Positions 18,942-29,360 are shown, numbered from the stretch's first letter. The stretch is DNA of 64,000 nucleotides from an uncultured Blautia sp. (GCA_934364795.1 CAKRMK010000013.1:1-64000), one strand, 5' to 3'. The notes: generated from the letters alone by a model not told the origin. Program-made: numbers and translations.

Positions 18942-20156
18942 ATGCATAATAAAAAGAAGTATGGACGAATAAAAATGACGGAAAATACAAAATACCAGCG
19001 AAGATTTAATAAATATGATAATGAGCTTATAGAAATACGCCGCCATTTTCACAGGCATCCGGAGCTGGGACTCCAGGAGTTTGAAACGTCGGCTTTTATA
19101 CGTGATTATCTGGAAAAACTGGGCTACCGTTTAAGGGGAGTGGAGCCTACCGGGTTAATTGCAGAGCACCCCTGCCAGGATACAGACGCTTTTGCGGGCA
19201 GGAAAAAAGTAGTGCTCCGTGCAGAAATGGATGCACTTCCCATACAGGAACAAACCGGTCTTTCCTATGCTTCAGAAAATTCAGGAATCATGCATGCCTG
19301 TGGGCATGACGGAATTCTTGCAACTGCTCTGGTACTGGCCAGGATTCTTGCAGAAGAGGGGGAGAAGTTTCCTGTAAAAATGCGCTTCCTGTTTGAACCT
19401 GCAGAGGAAATCGGGGAAGGCGCAAAAAGAATGCTTGCATCTGATGCACTGGAAGGAAAACCAGATGCTTTTCTCATGTTTCATTATGCTGTGGATGAAC
19501 CTTTTGGAATGGCGGTTCATGAAGGACAGGCATCTGCCATGATTAACGGCATGGAAATCCGTGTCCATGGAAAATCCAGCCACTGGTGTGAGGCGTCTAA
19601 AGGGATTGACAGTATTTATGCAGCCTCTCTTGTGGTGAAAGCCTTTCATGACCTGAATGAAACTTATAAAGGAAAAGGTCCCTGTCTGGCTGGAATCGGG
19701 ACGATTCATGGAGGAGAATACTCCAATATTATTACAGACCTGGTGACTATGAAGGGAAATATACGTGCAGCATATGAAGAGGATTATAAGGCATTGGATG
19801 AGCTTGTCAGAAAAGCCTTGAAAGAAACCTCAACTCTTACAGGCACCAGAATCGAAATGGAATATCCAAAGCCGGCCGTTCTTCCTTTTGCAAATGACAG
19901 GGAGTTTACCTGCATTGCACAAAAGGTCGGAGAAAAGATTTTTGGGGATCGCTTTATATTGGAGGGCGAGGAACAGCTGTTTCTTTCTGGGGACAATGCT
20001 TATCGGTATTTTTTGCAGGCCAGAGGGCTTTTCTGTGTATTTCTGGCGGGAATACCGGGAAAAATTTATCCCCTTCATCATCCAAAGTTCCAGATTGACG
20101 AGAAGATTCTGCCATATAGTCTGGAAGCGTTGTATGCCATATTGGAGTGTGTTTAG
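18942..20156 (+). CDS. M20 family amidohydrolase
   Basis: Zinc-dependent M20D peptidase/amidohydrolase, typically acting on N-acyl amino acids or related amides. Up to 404 residues. Visible are RRHFHRHPELGLQEFET, RAEMDALPIQEQTG and HACGHDGILATAL with its metal ligands, and the dimerisation domain in the middle. ATG 18942 lies 2 bases after the HAD gene with only a weak AGG; ATG 18975 is an alternative that removes 11 basic residues. Runs directly on from the M18 and HAD genes. Confidence 0.9.
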   Translation: MHNKKKYGRIKMTENTKYQRRFNKYDNELIEIRRHFHRHPELGLQEFETSAFIRDYLEKLGYRLRGVEPTGLIAEHPCQDTDAFAGRKKVVLRAEMDALPIQEQTGLSYASENSGIMHACGHDGILATALVLARILAEEGEKFPVKMRFLFEPAEEIGEGAKRMLASDALEGKPDAFLMFHYAVDEPFGMAVHEGQASAMINGMEIRVHGKSSHWCEASKGIDSIYAASLVVKAFHDLNETYKGKGPCLAGIGTIHGGEYSNIITDLVTMKGNIRAAYEEDYKALDELVRKALKETSTLTGTRIEMEYPKPAVLPFANDREFTCIAQKVGEKIFGDRFILEGEEQLFLSGDNAYRYFLQARGLFCVFLAGIPGKIYPLHHPKFQIDEKILPYSLEALYAILECV

Positions 20157-20159
20157 AAA

Positions 20160-20262
20160 ATTGTATAAAAAACTGTATAGAAAAAACGTACATATAAAAA
20201 GGTGCTTTTGTATAAAAACCTATATGAAAAAATAATTTATAGTAAATAAACAGATTTGCAGG
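20160..20262 (+). other. AT-rich gap with repeated GTATAAAAA-like units
   Basis: Between the amidohydrolase and the next small gene, short units resembling GTATAAAAA recur about five times at roughly 12-25 base spacing (for example from 20162, 20175 and 20209). They could act as several weak -10 elements or be simple-sequence drift. No gene is seen here. Confidence 0.35.
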
Positions 20263-20272
20263 AGGTGTGCAC

Positions 20273-20518
20273 ATGGAAACATTGTATATCGGAGGCTCCA
20301 GGGAGAAATACCATAAGATTATGAGTATTCTGGAAAAGGAACAGATCAGATATAAGTTTCACACGATTAATCATGAAAAAAATATGTTTTCTCCTGGAAT
20401 TGGTGTGGGACGGGATTTTGGGCTGAACCATGCTGATTCTGGAAAGAATGATGTGTATGAAGTTATGGTGCATGAAAAAGATTTGGAAAAAGCCAGAAAT
20501 CTTGTGAGAGAACTGTGA
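20273..20518 (+). CDS. small DUF2007-like protein
   Basis: 81 residues from ATG 20273, behind a strong AGGAGGTG at 20260-20267. Predicted soluble alpha/beta protein with a C-terminal DVYEVMVHEKDLEKARNLV helix. That pattern resembles the DUF2007 'putative signal transducing protein' fold, but the match is by eye and weak. Stands alone before a large palindromic element that separates it from a convergent gene. Confidence 0.7.
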   Translation: METLYIGGSREKYHKIMSILEKEQIRYKFHTINHEKNMFSPGIGVGRDFGLNHADSGKNDVYEVMVHEKDLEKARNLVREL

Positions 20519-20523
20519 ATAAA

Positions 20524-20665
20524 TAAAGGCTGTTGTTTAAAAGTATGTCCCCAAAAATTATTTCTGCAAACTGTACGTTCCACTTTGTGGTATATTTTGC
20601 AGAAAGCTTTTTGGGGATACACTTTGTAAAGGGGAAAAATATCCCCCGTAAAACAACAGCCTTTA
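20524..20665. repeat. 142-bp nested palindromic element between convergent genes
   Basis: Perfect 15-bp terminal arms, TAAAGGCTGTTGTTT (20524-20538) and its complement (20651-20665). Inside are GTATGTCCCCAAAAA (20543-20557) against TTTTTGGGGATAC (20608-20620) and a perfect 10-bp arm pair TTTCTGCAAA (20561-20570) with 20596-20605. The apex is CCAC-TTT-GTGG, and a side hairpin GGGGA/TCCCC lies at 20631-20647. It can act as a bidirectional terminator for the small gene and the AEC transporter, but its nested shape and terminal repeats also suggest a miniature mobile element. Confidence 0.75.
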
Positions 20666-20693
20666 AAATGTTAATATTGTTATAAAAAATCTC

Positions 20694-21641
20694 TTAGATC
20701 AATCCAAAAGACCTGCAAATGAACAACCATCCTGTAAGGGTAAATGCGCTAAGCAAGGTTGTGAGCATGATCACACTGGAAGAAAAGGAACCTTCATGCC
20801 CCATATTTTTTGCCATGATATAACAGCTTACTGTTGTAGCAGACCCCAGCATGATTAGGATGGAAACCAGTTTGTCATGAGTGAATCCCAGTTTAATAGC
20901 AACCGGGAGAAAAATGGCACAAAAGCCTACAAGTTTCAAAAAGGTGCAGGCGATGGTTGCTTTTAATCGGGAAAATGCTTTTCCAAAATGCAGTGCACCA
21001 CCCATTGCCATAAGTCCAAGGGGAGTGGCTGTTTTTCCAAGATTATTCACTGTGGTTTTTAAAATAACCGGAAGAGGCAGACCCAGCACCGACCAGATAA
21101 GGCCTACAAGAATGCCAAGGATAATGGGATTTGTGGCAATTCCTTTTAATGTCTTTATTATCATTTTTTTATCTATATTGTGGTTCCCTGGTTTCATAAA
21201 AGAAAGCACTGTCACTGCCATGACATTGTAAAGCGGCACGCTGGCAACAATCATTAAAGGTGCCATACCGGCATCACCGTACAGGTTTTGTATAATAGCA
21301 ATTCCAAGGATTGCAGCACTGCTTCTGTAGGAGGCCTGTACAAATTCGCCCTGGATGTCTTTGGGGTTCAGCAAGAAAGACAGCCCGATGGAGATGGCAA
21401 TACTGCAAAAAGTAGTTACAAAACAGAAAATTACCAGTCTGGTATCCCAAACACTGTAAAAATCTGCTTCTGCGATGTTCATAAATAAAAGAGCGGGCAA
21501 GGCTGCCTTAAAAACAAATTTGTTCATCTGGGAAACAAAAGAATCATCATACAGTCCAATGCGCCGGAAAAAATAGCCCAGCATCAGAGTTATGAAAATA
21601 GGGATAGTAGCGTCAAGACAAAAAAACAGATTTTCCATATA
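20694..21641 (-). CDS. AEC family transporter
   Basis: Auxin-efflux-carrier type membrane permease (BART superfamily). 315 residues from the start at 21641, which has AAAGGTGATTTTTAT before it; the longer frame to 21689 lacks a ribosome site. About ten hydrophobic segments, arranged as two five-helix halves around a polar centre (residues 150-175), fit the family. Bacterial members export or import organic acids such as malate; substrate unknown. Convergent with the small gene upstream and divergent from the tyrosine phosphatase. Confidence 0.88.
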   Translation of the reverse strand, partial: YMENLFFCLDATIPIFITLMLGYFFRRIGLYDDSFVSQMNKFVFKAALPALLFMNIAEADFYSVWDTRLVIFCFVTTFCSIAISIGLSFLLNPKDIQGEFVQASYRSSAAILGIAIIQNLYGDAGMAPLMIVASVPLYNVMAVTVLSFMKPGNHNIDKKMIIKTLKGIATNPIILGILVGLIWSVLGLPLPVILKTTVNNLGKTATPLGLMAMGGALHFGKAFSRLKATIACTFLKLVGFCAIFLPVAIKLGFTHDKLVSILIMLGSATTVSCYIMAKNMGHEGSFSSSVIMLTTLLSAFTLTGWLFICRSFGLI

Positions 21642-21707
21642 AAAATCACCTTTCCGATTTACTGTTACTGTCCACCTTGTGCCCAGCAACGATTTACCGC
21701 TTTTTTG

Positions 21708-21757
21708 ATTATAAACACTTTCCTATAATTGTCAAATATTGTTTTCTGTGGTATCGT
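21708..21757. promoter_or_regulatory. overlapping divergent promoters sharing one -35 site
   Basis: On the minus strand TTGACA (complement of 21730-21735) and TATAAT (complement of 21708-21713), 16 apart, drive the AEC transporter. On the plus strand TTGTCA (21729-21734) and TATCGT (21752-21757), 17 apart, can drive the phosphatase gene. The two -35 hexamers occupy almost the same bases, so polymerases would exclude one another. Confidence 0.6.
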
Positions 21758-21788
21758 AATAGCGAAAGGACACGAATGGAGGAGAATT

Positions 21789-22868
21789 ATGAGATATGGT
21801 AAAATTCGCATAGAAGATGGGAATCTGTTTTTTTTCAGGCATATGATACAGAACAATCTTCCATGCAGGGACATTATCTGGGCTTATATTCATCGGGAAG
21901 GCGAAAACGCGCAGTCTGCTGTGAAACAGATGATATCCAATTACCTGGTTGTCATAACCCGGAGAAAGAAAAGATACCAGTTTGAAATGACAGAGCATGA
22001 AGCGCAGGATTGCCTCCGTCTGCTTAAGATACTGAACCCGGATATTGCTACCGGTTTTCCAAAGGGAGGAAGGCTTCCACTGCAGAATCTGCCTAACACA
22101 AGAGATCTTGGGGCACTTGCTACAGAGGATGGACGGCATATTCTTCCACATAAGCTTCTTCGAAGCGGGACGTTGTATCATGCATCCCTGGCAGACCAGC
22201 ATGTTTTGCAGGAGGATTATAAGGTAAAAACAGTCATTGACTTAAGGAGCCAGACGGAACGCAAAGAGAAACCGGATACGGTACTGATGGGTGTGGAATA
22301 TTATCATATTCCAATGATTGATGAGGAAACTGCCGATGATTCTTTGGAGAGCAGATTAGGACTGCTTCAGGCAAGTGGGCTGCTTCATCAGATCCTGGAA
22401 TATGATGGGGAACTGGAAGCACTGATAAAGAAGCAATATGAGAATTTTGTGAGAGACCAGTATTCAGTCAAACAATGTGCAAGATTTATGGATGTCCTTT
22501 TTCACCACGAAAATGGTTCTGTTTTATGGCACTGCAGCATGGGAAAAGACAGAGTGGGGATAACCACTGCGTTGCTGCTTTGTGCCCTTGGCGTACACAA
22601 AGATGTGATACTGGAAGATTACATGCGTTCTAATGCCTGTCTTGCCGGGGAGCTGGATTATATGCTCCGTTACCTGGAAGCCAATAAGCTTGACAGCATG
22701 GCCAACGTAAATAAAGTATCTGCTCTATTTAAGGTGAAGGAAGAGTATCTGGATGGGCTTTTCAGGTCTATATACAGGGAATATGGAACTGTGGAGCGTT
22801 TCTTACGAAAAGGGCTGTATCTCAATCCCAAAACTGTTACAGCTTTGCAGAGCAAATATCTGATCTGA
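21789..22868 (+). CDS. tyrosine phosphatase family protein with N-terminal extension
   Basis: 359 residues from ATG 21789 after ATGGAGGAGAATT; a longer frame from 21729 lacks a ribosome site. Residues from about 100 on form a Tyr/Ser phosphatase of the Y_phosphatase3 type, with LPNTRDLGAL, the LRSGTLYHAS entry motif and the catalytic P-loop HCSMGKDRVG (Cys, five residues, Arg). Residues 1-95 form an added domain I do not recognise. Targets could be phosphotyrosine proteins or phosphoinositides; none is indicated by the neighbours. Confidence 0.88.
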   Translation: MRYGKIRIEDGNLFFFRHMIQNNLPCRDIIWAYIHREGENAQSAVKQMISNYLVVITRRKKRYQFEMTEHEAQDCLRLLKILNPDIATGFPKGGRLPLQNLPNTRDLGALATEDGRHILPHKLLRSGTLYHASLADQHVLQEDYKVKTVIDLRSQTERKEKPDTVLMGVEYYHIPMIDEETADDSLESRLGLLQASGLLHQILEYDGELEALIKKQYENFVRDQYSVKQCARFMDVLFHHENGSVLWHCSMGKDRVGITTALLLCALGVHKDVILEDYMRSNACLAGELDYMLRYLEANKLDSMANVNKVSALFKVKEEYLDGLFRSIYREYGTVERFLRKGLYLNPKTVTALQSKYLI

Positions 22869-22932
22869 ATAAATGGTTACTGTAAACGGTAACATAAAAA
22901 TGCTTTAATACAGTGAAACAATAAAATTTTCA

Positions 22933-22960
22933 TTGACAAACAAAATTATGTTGCTATAAT
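22933..22960 (+). promoter_or_regulatory. sigma-A promoter of ilvN-ilvC
   Basis: TTGACA (22933-22938) and TATAAT (22955-22960) with 16 bases between, 43 bases upstream of ilvN. No T-box or leader peptide is seen in the short leader. Confidence 0.8.
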
Positions 22961-23002
22961 GATAAACATATCAATCTGAAGTACGAAAGCAGGATTATAT
23001 TT

Positions 23003-23500
23003 ATGCAAAACAGGATTTTATCTTTATTAGTAGATAACACATCAGGTGTGCTAAGCCGGATCGCAGGTCTGTTCAGCCGCCGTGGTTATAATATAGACAG
23101 TATTACTGCTGGAGTTACAGCAGATGTGAATTACACCCGTATTACAGTTGTGTGCAGTGGGGATGACGCGATTCTTGATCAGATCGAGAAGCAGCTCGCC
23201 AAGCTTATAGATGTAAGGGATATCAAGGTTCTTGACCCTTCCGAGAGCGTGGTTAGAGAGACGGTTCTTGTGAAGGTTGCAGCAGCACCGGAACAGCGAC
23301 AGGGAATTGTTTCTATTGCAGATATTTTCCGTGCCAAGGTTGTGGATGTAAGTAAGGATTCTCTGATCGTGGAGATGACAGGAAGCAAGACCAAGCTGGA
23401 AGCTTTTATTAATCTGATGGGAGATTACGAAATCCTGGAACTGGCCCGCGCCGGTGTTATGGGACTTGAGAGAGGCTCTCACGGAGTGAAATTTCTTTAG
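23003..23500 (+). CDS. ilvN: acetolactate synthase small (regulatory) subunit
   Basis: ACT-domain subunit that gives valine feedback to acetohydroxyacid synthase, the first step of branched-chain amino-acid synthesis. 165 residues, full length. The N-terminal ACT domain is LLVDNTSGVLSRIAGLFSRR and a C-terminal domain follows. The catalytic subunit gene (ilvB) is not in this window, so the pair is split. ilvC follows after 108 bases. Confidence 0.93.
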   Translation: MQNRILSLLVDNTSGVLSRIAGLFSRRGYNIDSITAGVTADVNYTRITVVCSGDDAILDQIEKQLAKLIDVRDIKVLDPSESVVRETVLVKVAAAPEQRQGIVSIADIFRAKVVDVSKDSLIVEMTGSKTKLEAFINLMGDYEILELARAGVMGLERGSHGVKFL

Positions 23501-23596
23501 TTTGCTAAGGGATGCATGTTTAATGGATGAATATCTATACAGGAAATATGCATATATATTCCCTTAACGATATATTTTTAAGTTTTAATACAGTAG

Positions 23597-24735
<1,139 letters not shown>

Positions 24736-24743
24736 CAATAAAT

Positions 24744-24772
24744 AAAAAATCCGGGGTTTCCCCGGGTTTTTT
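24744..24772 (+). terminator. ilvC terminator
   Basis: CCGGGG-TTT-CCCCGG stem flanked by an A-run before and T6 after; strong and potentially bidirectional, between ilvC and the convergent LysR gene. Confidence 0.88.
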
Positions 24773-24818
24773 ATTTGACGGAAAATTCAGCAGAAGTGCC
24801 CCGGTTATACAAAAGATT

Positions 24819-25727
24819 CTACCGGACAAAATCTCCCACAAATTGTGACGTACATCTTGCAGAAAGCTGTGAAATAATATTTTTATTATGTTCGTCTTTT
24901 TTGCATACGAACCCGATTTCGCGGGAAGGAAAGGTAAGATCCAGGGGTGCTTCTACGAGAAGACCTGCATCCAGCTCTTTTTGTACAAATTCTTTTATTA
25001 CACAGGCAATGCCAAGTCCTACCTGTGCGAACTGGATTAAAAGATCCATGGAGGTAACCTCCAGAGTGTGACTTAACTGAAGCTGGTGTTCATGGAGCAG
25101 CGTGTTAACAGACTGTCTGGTAATATTCTGTTCGTCCAGAAGCATAAAGGTAGCCGTATGATACAGTGGTTCGGCAGGAAAAAGTCTGTGCTGGTTTTCA
25201 AGATATTCTTTTGTGGCTACGAATGTATCCTGGATCTGAAGCAGAGGAAGGAAAAAGTAGCCAGATAATTTCTGTGGCCGCCCGATGAGCCCGATATCTA
25301 TTTTGTCCTGGTCAAGAAGCTTCAGAGTCTGATAAGTAGACTGGCAGGAAATGGTAATACGGATCCGGGGATTGACGGAAATAAAATTTTTGAGTCGTGG
25401 CATTAAAACATATTTACAAAGAGTGGTGCTGGCACCGATCCGCAATTTGGGAATTTCCCTGGAACGATTGTGTAGAATAGAGTCTTCTCCCTCAGAAAGA
25501 AGGGCGAAGGCTCCTTTTGCTTTTTCATAAAGGAGCTGGCCGTCAGGAGTCAGAGTGACGCCTCTGGAGCTGCGTTTAAAAAGTGTGGTATCCAGATTGT
25601 TTTCCAGCTTTTTGATAGCATGACTGATGGCTGGTTGGCTGATGTACAGTTCTTTGGCTGCCTGGGAAATGTTTCCGGTGCGGCTGACAGTATAGAAAAT
25701 GTGATAAAGAGAAAGATTTTCCTGCAT
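24819..25727 (-). CDS. LysR family transcriptional regulator
   Basis: 302 residues. N-terminal winged helix with AAKELYISQPAISHAIKKLE (residues 22-41), then a two-lobed effector-binding domain from about residue 90. Start at 25727 is preceded by AGGAGGCATTT. It lies between ilvC and the divergently transcribed leuC, the usual place for a LysR protein controlling the neighbouring operon. Control of leuCD by a pathway intermediate is likely but inferred, and the cofactor is unknown. Confidence 0.92.
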   Translation of the reverse strand: MQENLSLYHIFYTVSRTGNISQAAKELYISQPAISHAIKKLENNLDTTLFKRSSRGVTLTPDGQLLYEKAKGAFALLSEGEDSILHNRSREIPKLRIGASTTLCKYVLMPRLKNFISVNPRIRITISCQSTYQTLKLLDQDKIDIGLIGRPQKLSGYFFLPLLQIQDTFVATKEYLENQHRLFPAEPLYHTATFMLLDEQNITRQSVNTLLHEHQLQLSHTLEVTSMDLLIQFAQVGLGIACVIKEFVQKELDAGLLVEAPLDLTFPSREIGFVCKKDEHNKNIISQLSARCTSQFVGDFVR

Positions 25728-25903
25728 AAATGCCTCCTGTGAGTTTGGACGAACTTTGTTTACAAAAATTATTCAACGGAATGTGACCTGTGAACAGTAA
25801 TAATATAAATATAAATTATAATAAACATGATTAATATGTATTGTTATTATAACAGAAAGTGTGATAAAATACCATCATACAATGAATCAGGAGGAATACA
25901 AAA
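25728..25903. promoter_or_regulatory. AT-rich divergent control region lysR/leuC
   Basis: The 176-base gap is almost pure A/T in 25800-25870. A leuC promoter is plausible with TTGTTA (25841-25846) and TAAAAT (25865-25870), 18 apart. Dyad-like stretches such as GTAATAATA and TATTGTTATTAT around 25796-25852 are candidate LysR sites of the T-N11-A kind. Confidence 0.5.
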
Positions 25904-27172
25904 ATGGGAATGACAATGACTCAGAAGATACTGGCAGCACATGCAGGCCTGGATCATGTAGAAGCAGGACAGCTTATAGAGGCACAGCTTGACCTTGTTC
26001 TTGGAAATGATATCACTTCTCCGGTGGCAATTCATGAGATGGACAAGATGACAGTAGACACTGTATTTGATAAAGATAAGATTGCGCTGGTAATGGATCA
26101 CTTTATTCCGAACAAGGATATTAAATCAGCAGAGCACTGCAAATGTGTGCGCGAATTCGCCTGTCGCCATGACATCACCAACTATTTTGATGTCGGACAG
26201 ATGGGAATCGAGCATGCACTTTTACCGGAAAAAGGTCTTACTGTAGCCGGAGATGTGATCATCGGAGCTGATTCACATACCTGTACATATGGAGCTTTAG
26301 GAGCATTTTCTACAGGTGTTGGAAGTACCGATATGGCAGCAGGAATGGCAACTGGCAAAGCATGGTTCAAGGTTCCGTCTGCTATTAAATTTAATATCGT
26401 AGGCAAACCTCAGAAATGGGTAAGCGGTAAAGATGTGATCTTGCATATTATCGGTATGATTGGCGTAGACGGAGCTCTTTACAAATCTATGGAGTTTGTA
26501 GGAGAGGGCATTAAGAATCTGTCTATGGATGACCGTTTCACAATTGCAAACATGGCAATTGAAGCCGGTGGTAAGAATGGAATTTTCCCGGTTGATGATC
26601 TTGCAATCGAGTACATGAAAGAGCATTCCAAACGTCCGTATAAGGTATACGAAGCTGATGAGGATGCTGTTTATGAGGCTGAATACACGATTGACCTTAG
26701 CACACTTGAGCCGACAGTTGCGTTCCCACACTTACCGGAGAATACAAAGACAATTTCAGAGATCAAAGAGCCGGTTGCTGTAGATCAGTCAGTAATCGGA
26801 TCCTGTACAAATGGACGTATTGATGACCTTCGTGTGGCAGCTGAAATTCTGAAAGGACGCAAAGTAAAGAAAGGCCTTCGCTGTATCGTGATTCCTGCTA
26901 CACAGGCTATTTACCTGCAGGCAATGGAAGAGGGACTTCTTAAGATCTTTATTGAGGCAGGGGCAGTTGTAAGTACACCTACCTGTGGACCATGCCTTGG
27001 CGGCTATATGGGAATTCTGGCAGCAGGTGAGCGCTGCATTTCTACTACCAACCGTAACTTTGTTGGCCGTATGGGACATGTGGATTCTGAAGTTTATCTT
27101 GCAAGTCCGGCAGTTGCTGCTGCAAGTGCTGTAACCGGTTACATCTGTGCACCGGAAGAATTAGGATTATAA
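25904..27172 (+). CDS. leuC: 3-isopropylmalate dehydratase large subunit
   Basis: Aconitase-family 4Fe-4S enzyme that isomerises 2- to 3-isopropylmalate in leucine synthesis, with LeuD. 422 residues, the prokaryotic two-subunit form. Cluster cysteines lie in GSCTNGR near residue 302 and in [11 protein letters not shown] near residue 362. ATG 25904 follows AGGAGGAATACAAAA. leuD follows 16 bases after the stop. Confidence 0.96.
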   Translation: MGMTMTQKILAAHAGLDHVEAGQLIEAQLDLVLGNDITSPVAIHEMDKMTVDTVFDKDKIALVMDHFIPNKDIKSAEHCKCVREFACRHDITNYFDVGQMGIEHALLPEKGLTVAGDVIIGADSHTCTYGALGAFSTGVGSTDMAAGMATGKAWFKVPSAIKFNIVGKPQKWVSGKDVILHIIGMIGVDGALYKSMEFVGEGIKNLSMDDRFTIANMAIEAGGKNGIFPVDDLAIEYMKEHSKRPYKVYEADEDAVYEAEYTIDLSTLEPTVAFPHLPENTKTISEIKEPVAVDQSVIGSCTNGRIDDLRVAAEILKGRKVKKGLRCIVIPATQAIYLQAMEEGLLKIFIEAGAVVSTPTCGPCLGGYMGILAAGERCISTTNRNFVGRMGHVDSEVYLASPAVAAASAVTGYICAPEELGL

Positions 27173-27188
27173 GGAGGAATACTTGATC

Positions 27189-27677
27189 ATGCAGGCAAAA
27201 GGCAGAGTTTTTAAATATGGAGACAATGTAGATACTGACGTTATTATTCCGGCTCGTTATCTGAATTCTTCAGATCCGGCAGAGCTGGCTACCCATTGTA
27301 TGGAAGATATTGATAATACTTTTGTAAAAAGAGTTCAGAAGGGTGATATTATTGTTGCAACCAAAAACTTCGGATGCGGATCTTCCCGTGAGCATGCTCC
27401 AATTGCAATTAAAGCAGCCGGAGTAAGCTGTGTTATTGCAGAGACATTTGCGAGAATTTTTTACCGCAATGCCATTAACATCGGTCTTCCCATTATTGAA
27501 TGCCCGGAAGCAAGCAAGGGAATAGAAGACGGTGATGAAGTAGAAGTTGATTTTGACTCCGGTATGATCTATAACCGCACCAAGGGAACTGAATTCAAAG
27601 GTCAGGCATTCCCGGAATTTATGCAGAAGATCATCAAAGCAGAGGGACTGGTAAATTATATCAACGGACAGCATTGA
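27189..27677 (+). CDS. leuD: 3-isopropylmalate dehydratase small subunit
   Basis: Swivelling-domain partner of LeuC. 162 residues. Begins [19 protein letters not shown] as in relatives, with the substrate loop [11 protein letters not shown]. The start is taken at ATG 27189, 11 bases after AGGAGG; an in-frame TTG at 27183 is possible. leuB is not in the window, and leuA lies 8 kb downstream behind its own T-box, so the pathway is split over at least three transcripts. Confidence 0.94.
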   Translation: MQAKGRVFKYGDNVDTDVIIPARYLNSSDPAELATHCMEDIDNTFVKRVQKGDIIVATKNFGCGSSREHAPIAIKAAGVSCVIAETFARIFYRNAINIGLPIIECPEASKGIEDGDEVEVDFDSGMIYNRTKGTEFKGQAFPEFMQKIIKAEGLVNYINGQH

Positions 27678-27761
27678 TGGCTGTGTCAACAGGCAAAGTA
27701 AAATATCCTGTTAAGGGGCAAAACGCCCAACCAACAGAATAATTGTCCAAGCATAAAAACT

Positions 27762-27808
27762 GACCTTGATGGACTGGCTCACATCCCAGCCCTTCGAGGT
27801 CTTTTTTT
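27762..27808 (+). terminator. leuD terminator
   Basis: GACCTTGA (27762-27769) pairs with TCGAGGTC (27794-27801), with an inner CTGG/CCAG stem, followed by seven T. An additional weaker hairpin, CTGTT/AACAG, lies just upstream. Confidence 0.85.
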
Positions 27809-27875
27809 GTTATCATAGAGCAGCCCTAAACAGCGATTTTTTCCAAAAGTGATTATCAAAAAGAAGGTAAATGGA

Positions 27876-28187
27876 ATGAGCAATAATAAACTTGATCCAC
27901 GATTCTATCCGGAAATATATCAGGTAGTGGCAGGAAACAACTACACAGTCTACGCCTATCTCAATGATGGAAGTGTACGGGAATTTGATGTTAAGCCACT
28001 GATAAAGAAAGGCGGTATTTTCAAGAAAAACGAGGATAAAACAGTATTTAAGAATACGCTTACCGTTTTGAATGGGACAGTTGCGTGGGACATAGCTGGA
28101 AATCGAAACGAGTATGAATGCATTGATATTGATCCTATGACGATTTTTGAATGTCCAGTAGTTCCAGATTTTCCAACTGGTGAATAA
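27876..28187 (+). CDS. DUF2442 domain protein
   Basis: 103 residues from ATG 27876, after AAGAAGGTAAATGG; a GTG at 27849 is in frame but poorly placed. The pattern of a strand ending in LNDGSVREFDVKPLI, a central F/L-rich stretch and a final ECIDIDPMTIFE is that of DUF2442. These proteins are small beta-rich units often encoded beside a DUF4160 partner in toxin-antitoxin-like pairs. No partner gene is present here. First gene of the accessory segment. Confidence 0.75.
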   Translation: MSNNKLDPRFYPEIYQVVAGNNYTVYAYLNDGSVREFDVKPLIKKGGIFKKNEDKTVFKNTLTVLNGTVAWDIAGNRNEYECIDIDPMTIFECPVVPDFPTGE

Positions 28188-29046
28188 GTACGAAATATTG
28201 AAGGTGAAAGTATATTATGGCTCAATAAAATTGCAGTTTTATTTAGTTTTCCAGAAAAAATCTGATTAATGCAGGTATTTTTTTGTTTGGCAGGCTGCGG
28301 GATTTGCCCCTTTTGAGAATGTGGCAGTGTGTCCCAAGACAGGCTGAAGAATATTTGAAGTAAGCGGTATGTATGAGAAAAGAACAGTTGTTATGGAAAA
28401 ATCCTGCAATTGTTCTTTTTTTGTATATTATATATTATAGATGCAAATTTTTTCGGACTGAAATTGCCATTTATTATGTGAATTTTAGAACTATATGTGC
28501 TATTCTGATAAAGATAAAATTTATGTTTTTTTCACATATTCAATTTTTCTAAAAAATGGCTCTATATCTTTCACCAGATAGTCCCCCTCTGACTTCCTAT
28601 ATCAATCTCCTGCTTATAAAGCACTGTTTAGTAACGGTCTAAATCGCATTATACGGCTCAAATTTCAATTCTATCAGTGAAGAAATTTGTTGTCTGAAGT
28701 GAAATAATGGAAATTTAACCTACATGCAGCGTTGTTTTTCTGTATATAGGCTAATCAAAGAGGAAAATATATAAATTTGTACTCAAAAATGAGTATAAAA
28801 ATAGGCCCACGAATAACACATCAAAAACTCATGGGCTTATTCAGGTATTCATATTTAATTTTGAACAAAAAATAACCACAGATAAAAGCTCTGTGATTTT
28901 GCGAATTTTCTGTGAAATCTTATTAAATTTACCACATTTGCAGGCTCATCCTCCTATAAATATATTTTCTCACTTATAAGAAATGATTACCTTTCTATTT
29001 CTCAATGAAACCAAAGTTCCCAAAACCTTTGATTTTACTAAATAAA
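28188..29046. other. AT-rich non-coding stretch with terminator-like hairpins
   Basis: No intact gene. A strong terminator-like hairpin (28378-28422) and weaker ones near 28796-28842 (arms around GCCCA/TGGGC) and 28870-28900 (CACAG/CTGTG) are visible. On the minus strand near 28600 an isolated start with a ribosome-like AGGAG reads about 17 residues (VKDIEPFFRKIEYVKK) before a stop, which looks like the remnant of a longer gene. Confidence 0.5.
28378..28422 (+). terminator. orphan terminator
   Basis: AAAAGAACAGTTG pairs with CAATTGTTCTTTT around a 16-base loop, followed by a T-run. No gene ends within the 190 bases before it except the DUF2442 gene at 28187, which it may serve. Confidence 0.7.
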
Positions 29047-29120
29047 TCGGGGCAACAGGATTTGAACCTGCGACCTCACGGCCCCCAGCCGTGCGCGCTA
29101 CCAAGCTACGCCATACCCCG
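29047..29120 (-). tRNA. tRNA-Pro (anticodon GGG)
   Basis: Complement of 29047-29120 folds as a 74-nt cloverleaf. The acceptor stem pairs CGGGGTA with TGCCCCG and the discriminator is A. The anticodon arm is CACGG-CTGGGGG-CCGTG with anticodon GGG, and the T arm contains GGTTTGAATCC. CCA is not encoded. It stands alone in the accessory segment; no partial copy of its 3' end is seen nearby, so use as an integration site is not shown. Confidence 0.93.
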
Positions 29121-29220
29121 CGAACGAGTTATATTCTACCAAATCCCAAACAAAAAATCAACCACTTTTTCAGAAAAATTTACAGCAATTTCAGTCCAGT
29201 TTATTGTACTAACTGTATGC

Positions 29221-29267
29221 TATACTTAAAATATTACCGCCTCCATACTGGTATCAGGAAGGAGGTG
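29221..29267 (+). promoter_or_regulatory. promoter and SD-sequestering hairpin of the toxin-like gene
   Basis: Extended -10 TGCTATACT ends at 29226. The short leader can fold CGCCTCC (29239-29245) onto GGAGGTG (29261-29267), a 7-bp stem with one G-U that hides the ribosome-binding site. SD masking is typical of type I toxin messages. Confidence 0.6.
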
Positions 29268-29273
29268 TTCATT

Positions 29274-29360
29274 ATGGACGAAGCGTTGTCCTTTATTATC
29301 GTTGTTGCGGCTGGTGTGGTTTGCCACTACATCATCAAATGGCTAGACAGCGATAAGTAG
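29274..29360 (+). CDS. 28-residue membrane peptide, probable type I toxin
   Basis: Begins MDEALSFIIVVAAGVVCHYI and ends KWLDSDK: one hydrophobic helix (residues 5-21) followed by a charged tail. This is the layout of Fst/Ldr-like and TxpA-like type I toxins, which insert in the membrane. A strong AGGAGGTG precedes the ATG but lies in a hairpin. A perfect terminator follows, and a minus-strand promoter beyond it can produce an antisense RNA converging on the same terminator. Function is inferred from architecture; similar orphan peptides are frequent in gut Firmicutes. Confidence 0.65.
   Translation: MDEALSFIIVVAAGVVCHYIIKWLDSDK

Noticed and set aside
29047..29120. tRNA-Pro as the attachment site of an integrated element
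   Set aside because: No integrase gene and no partial repeat of the tRNA 3' end were found within the accessory segment.
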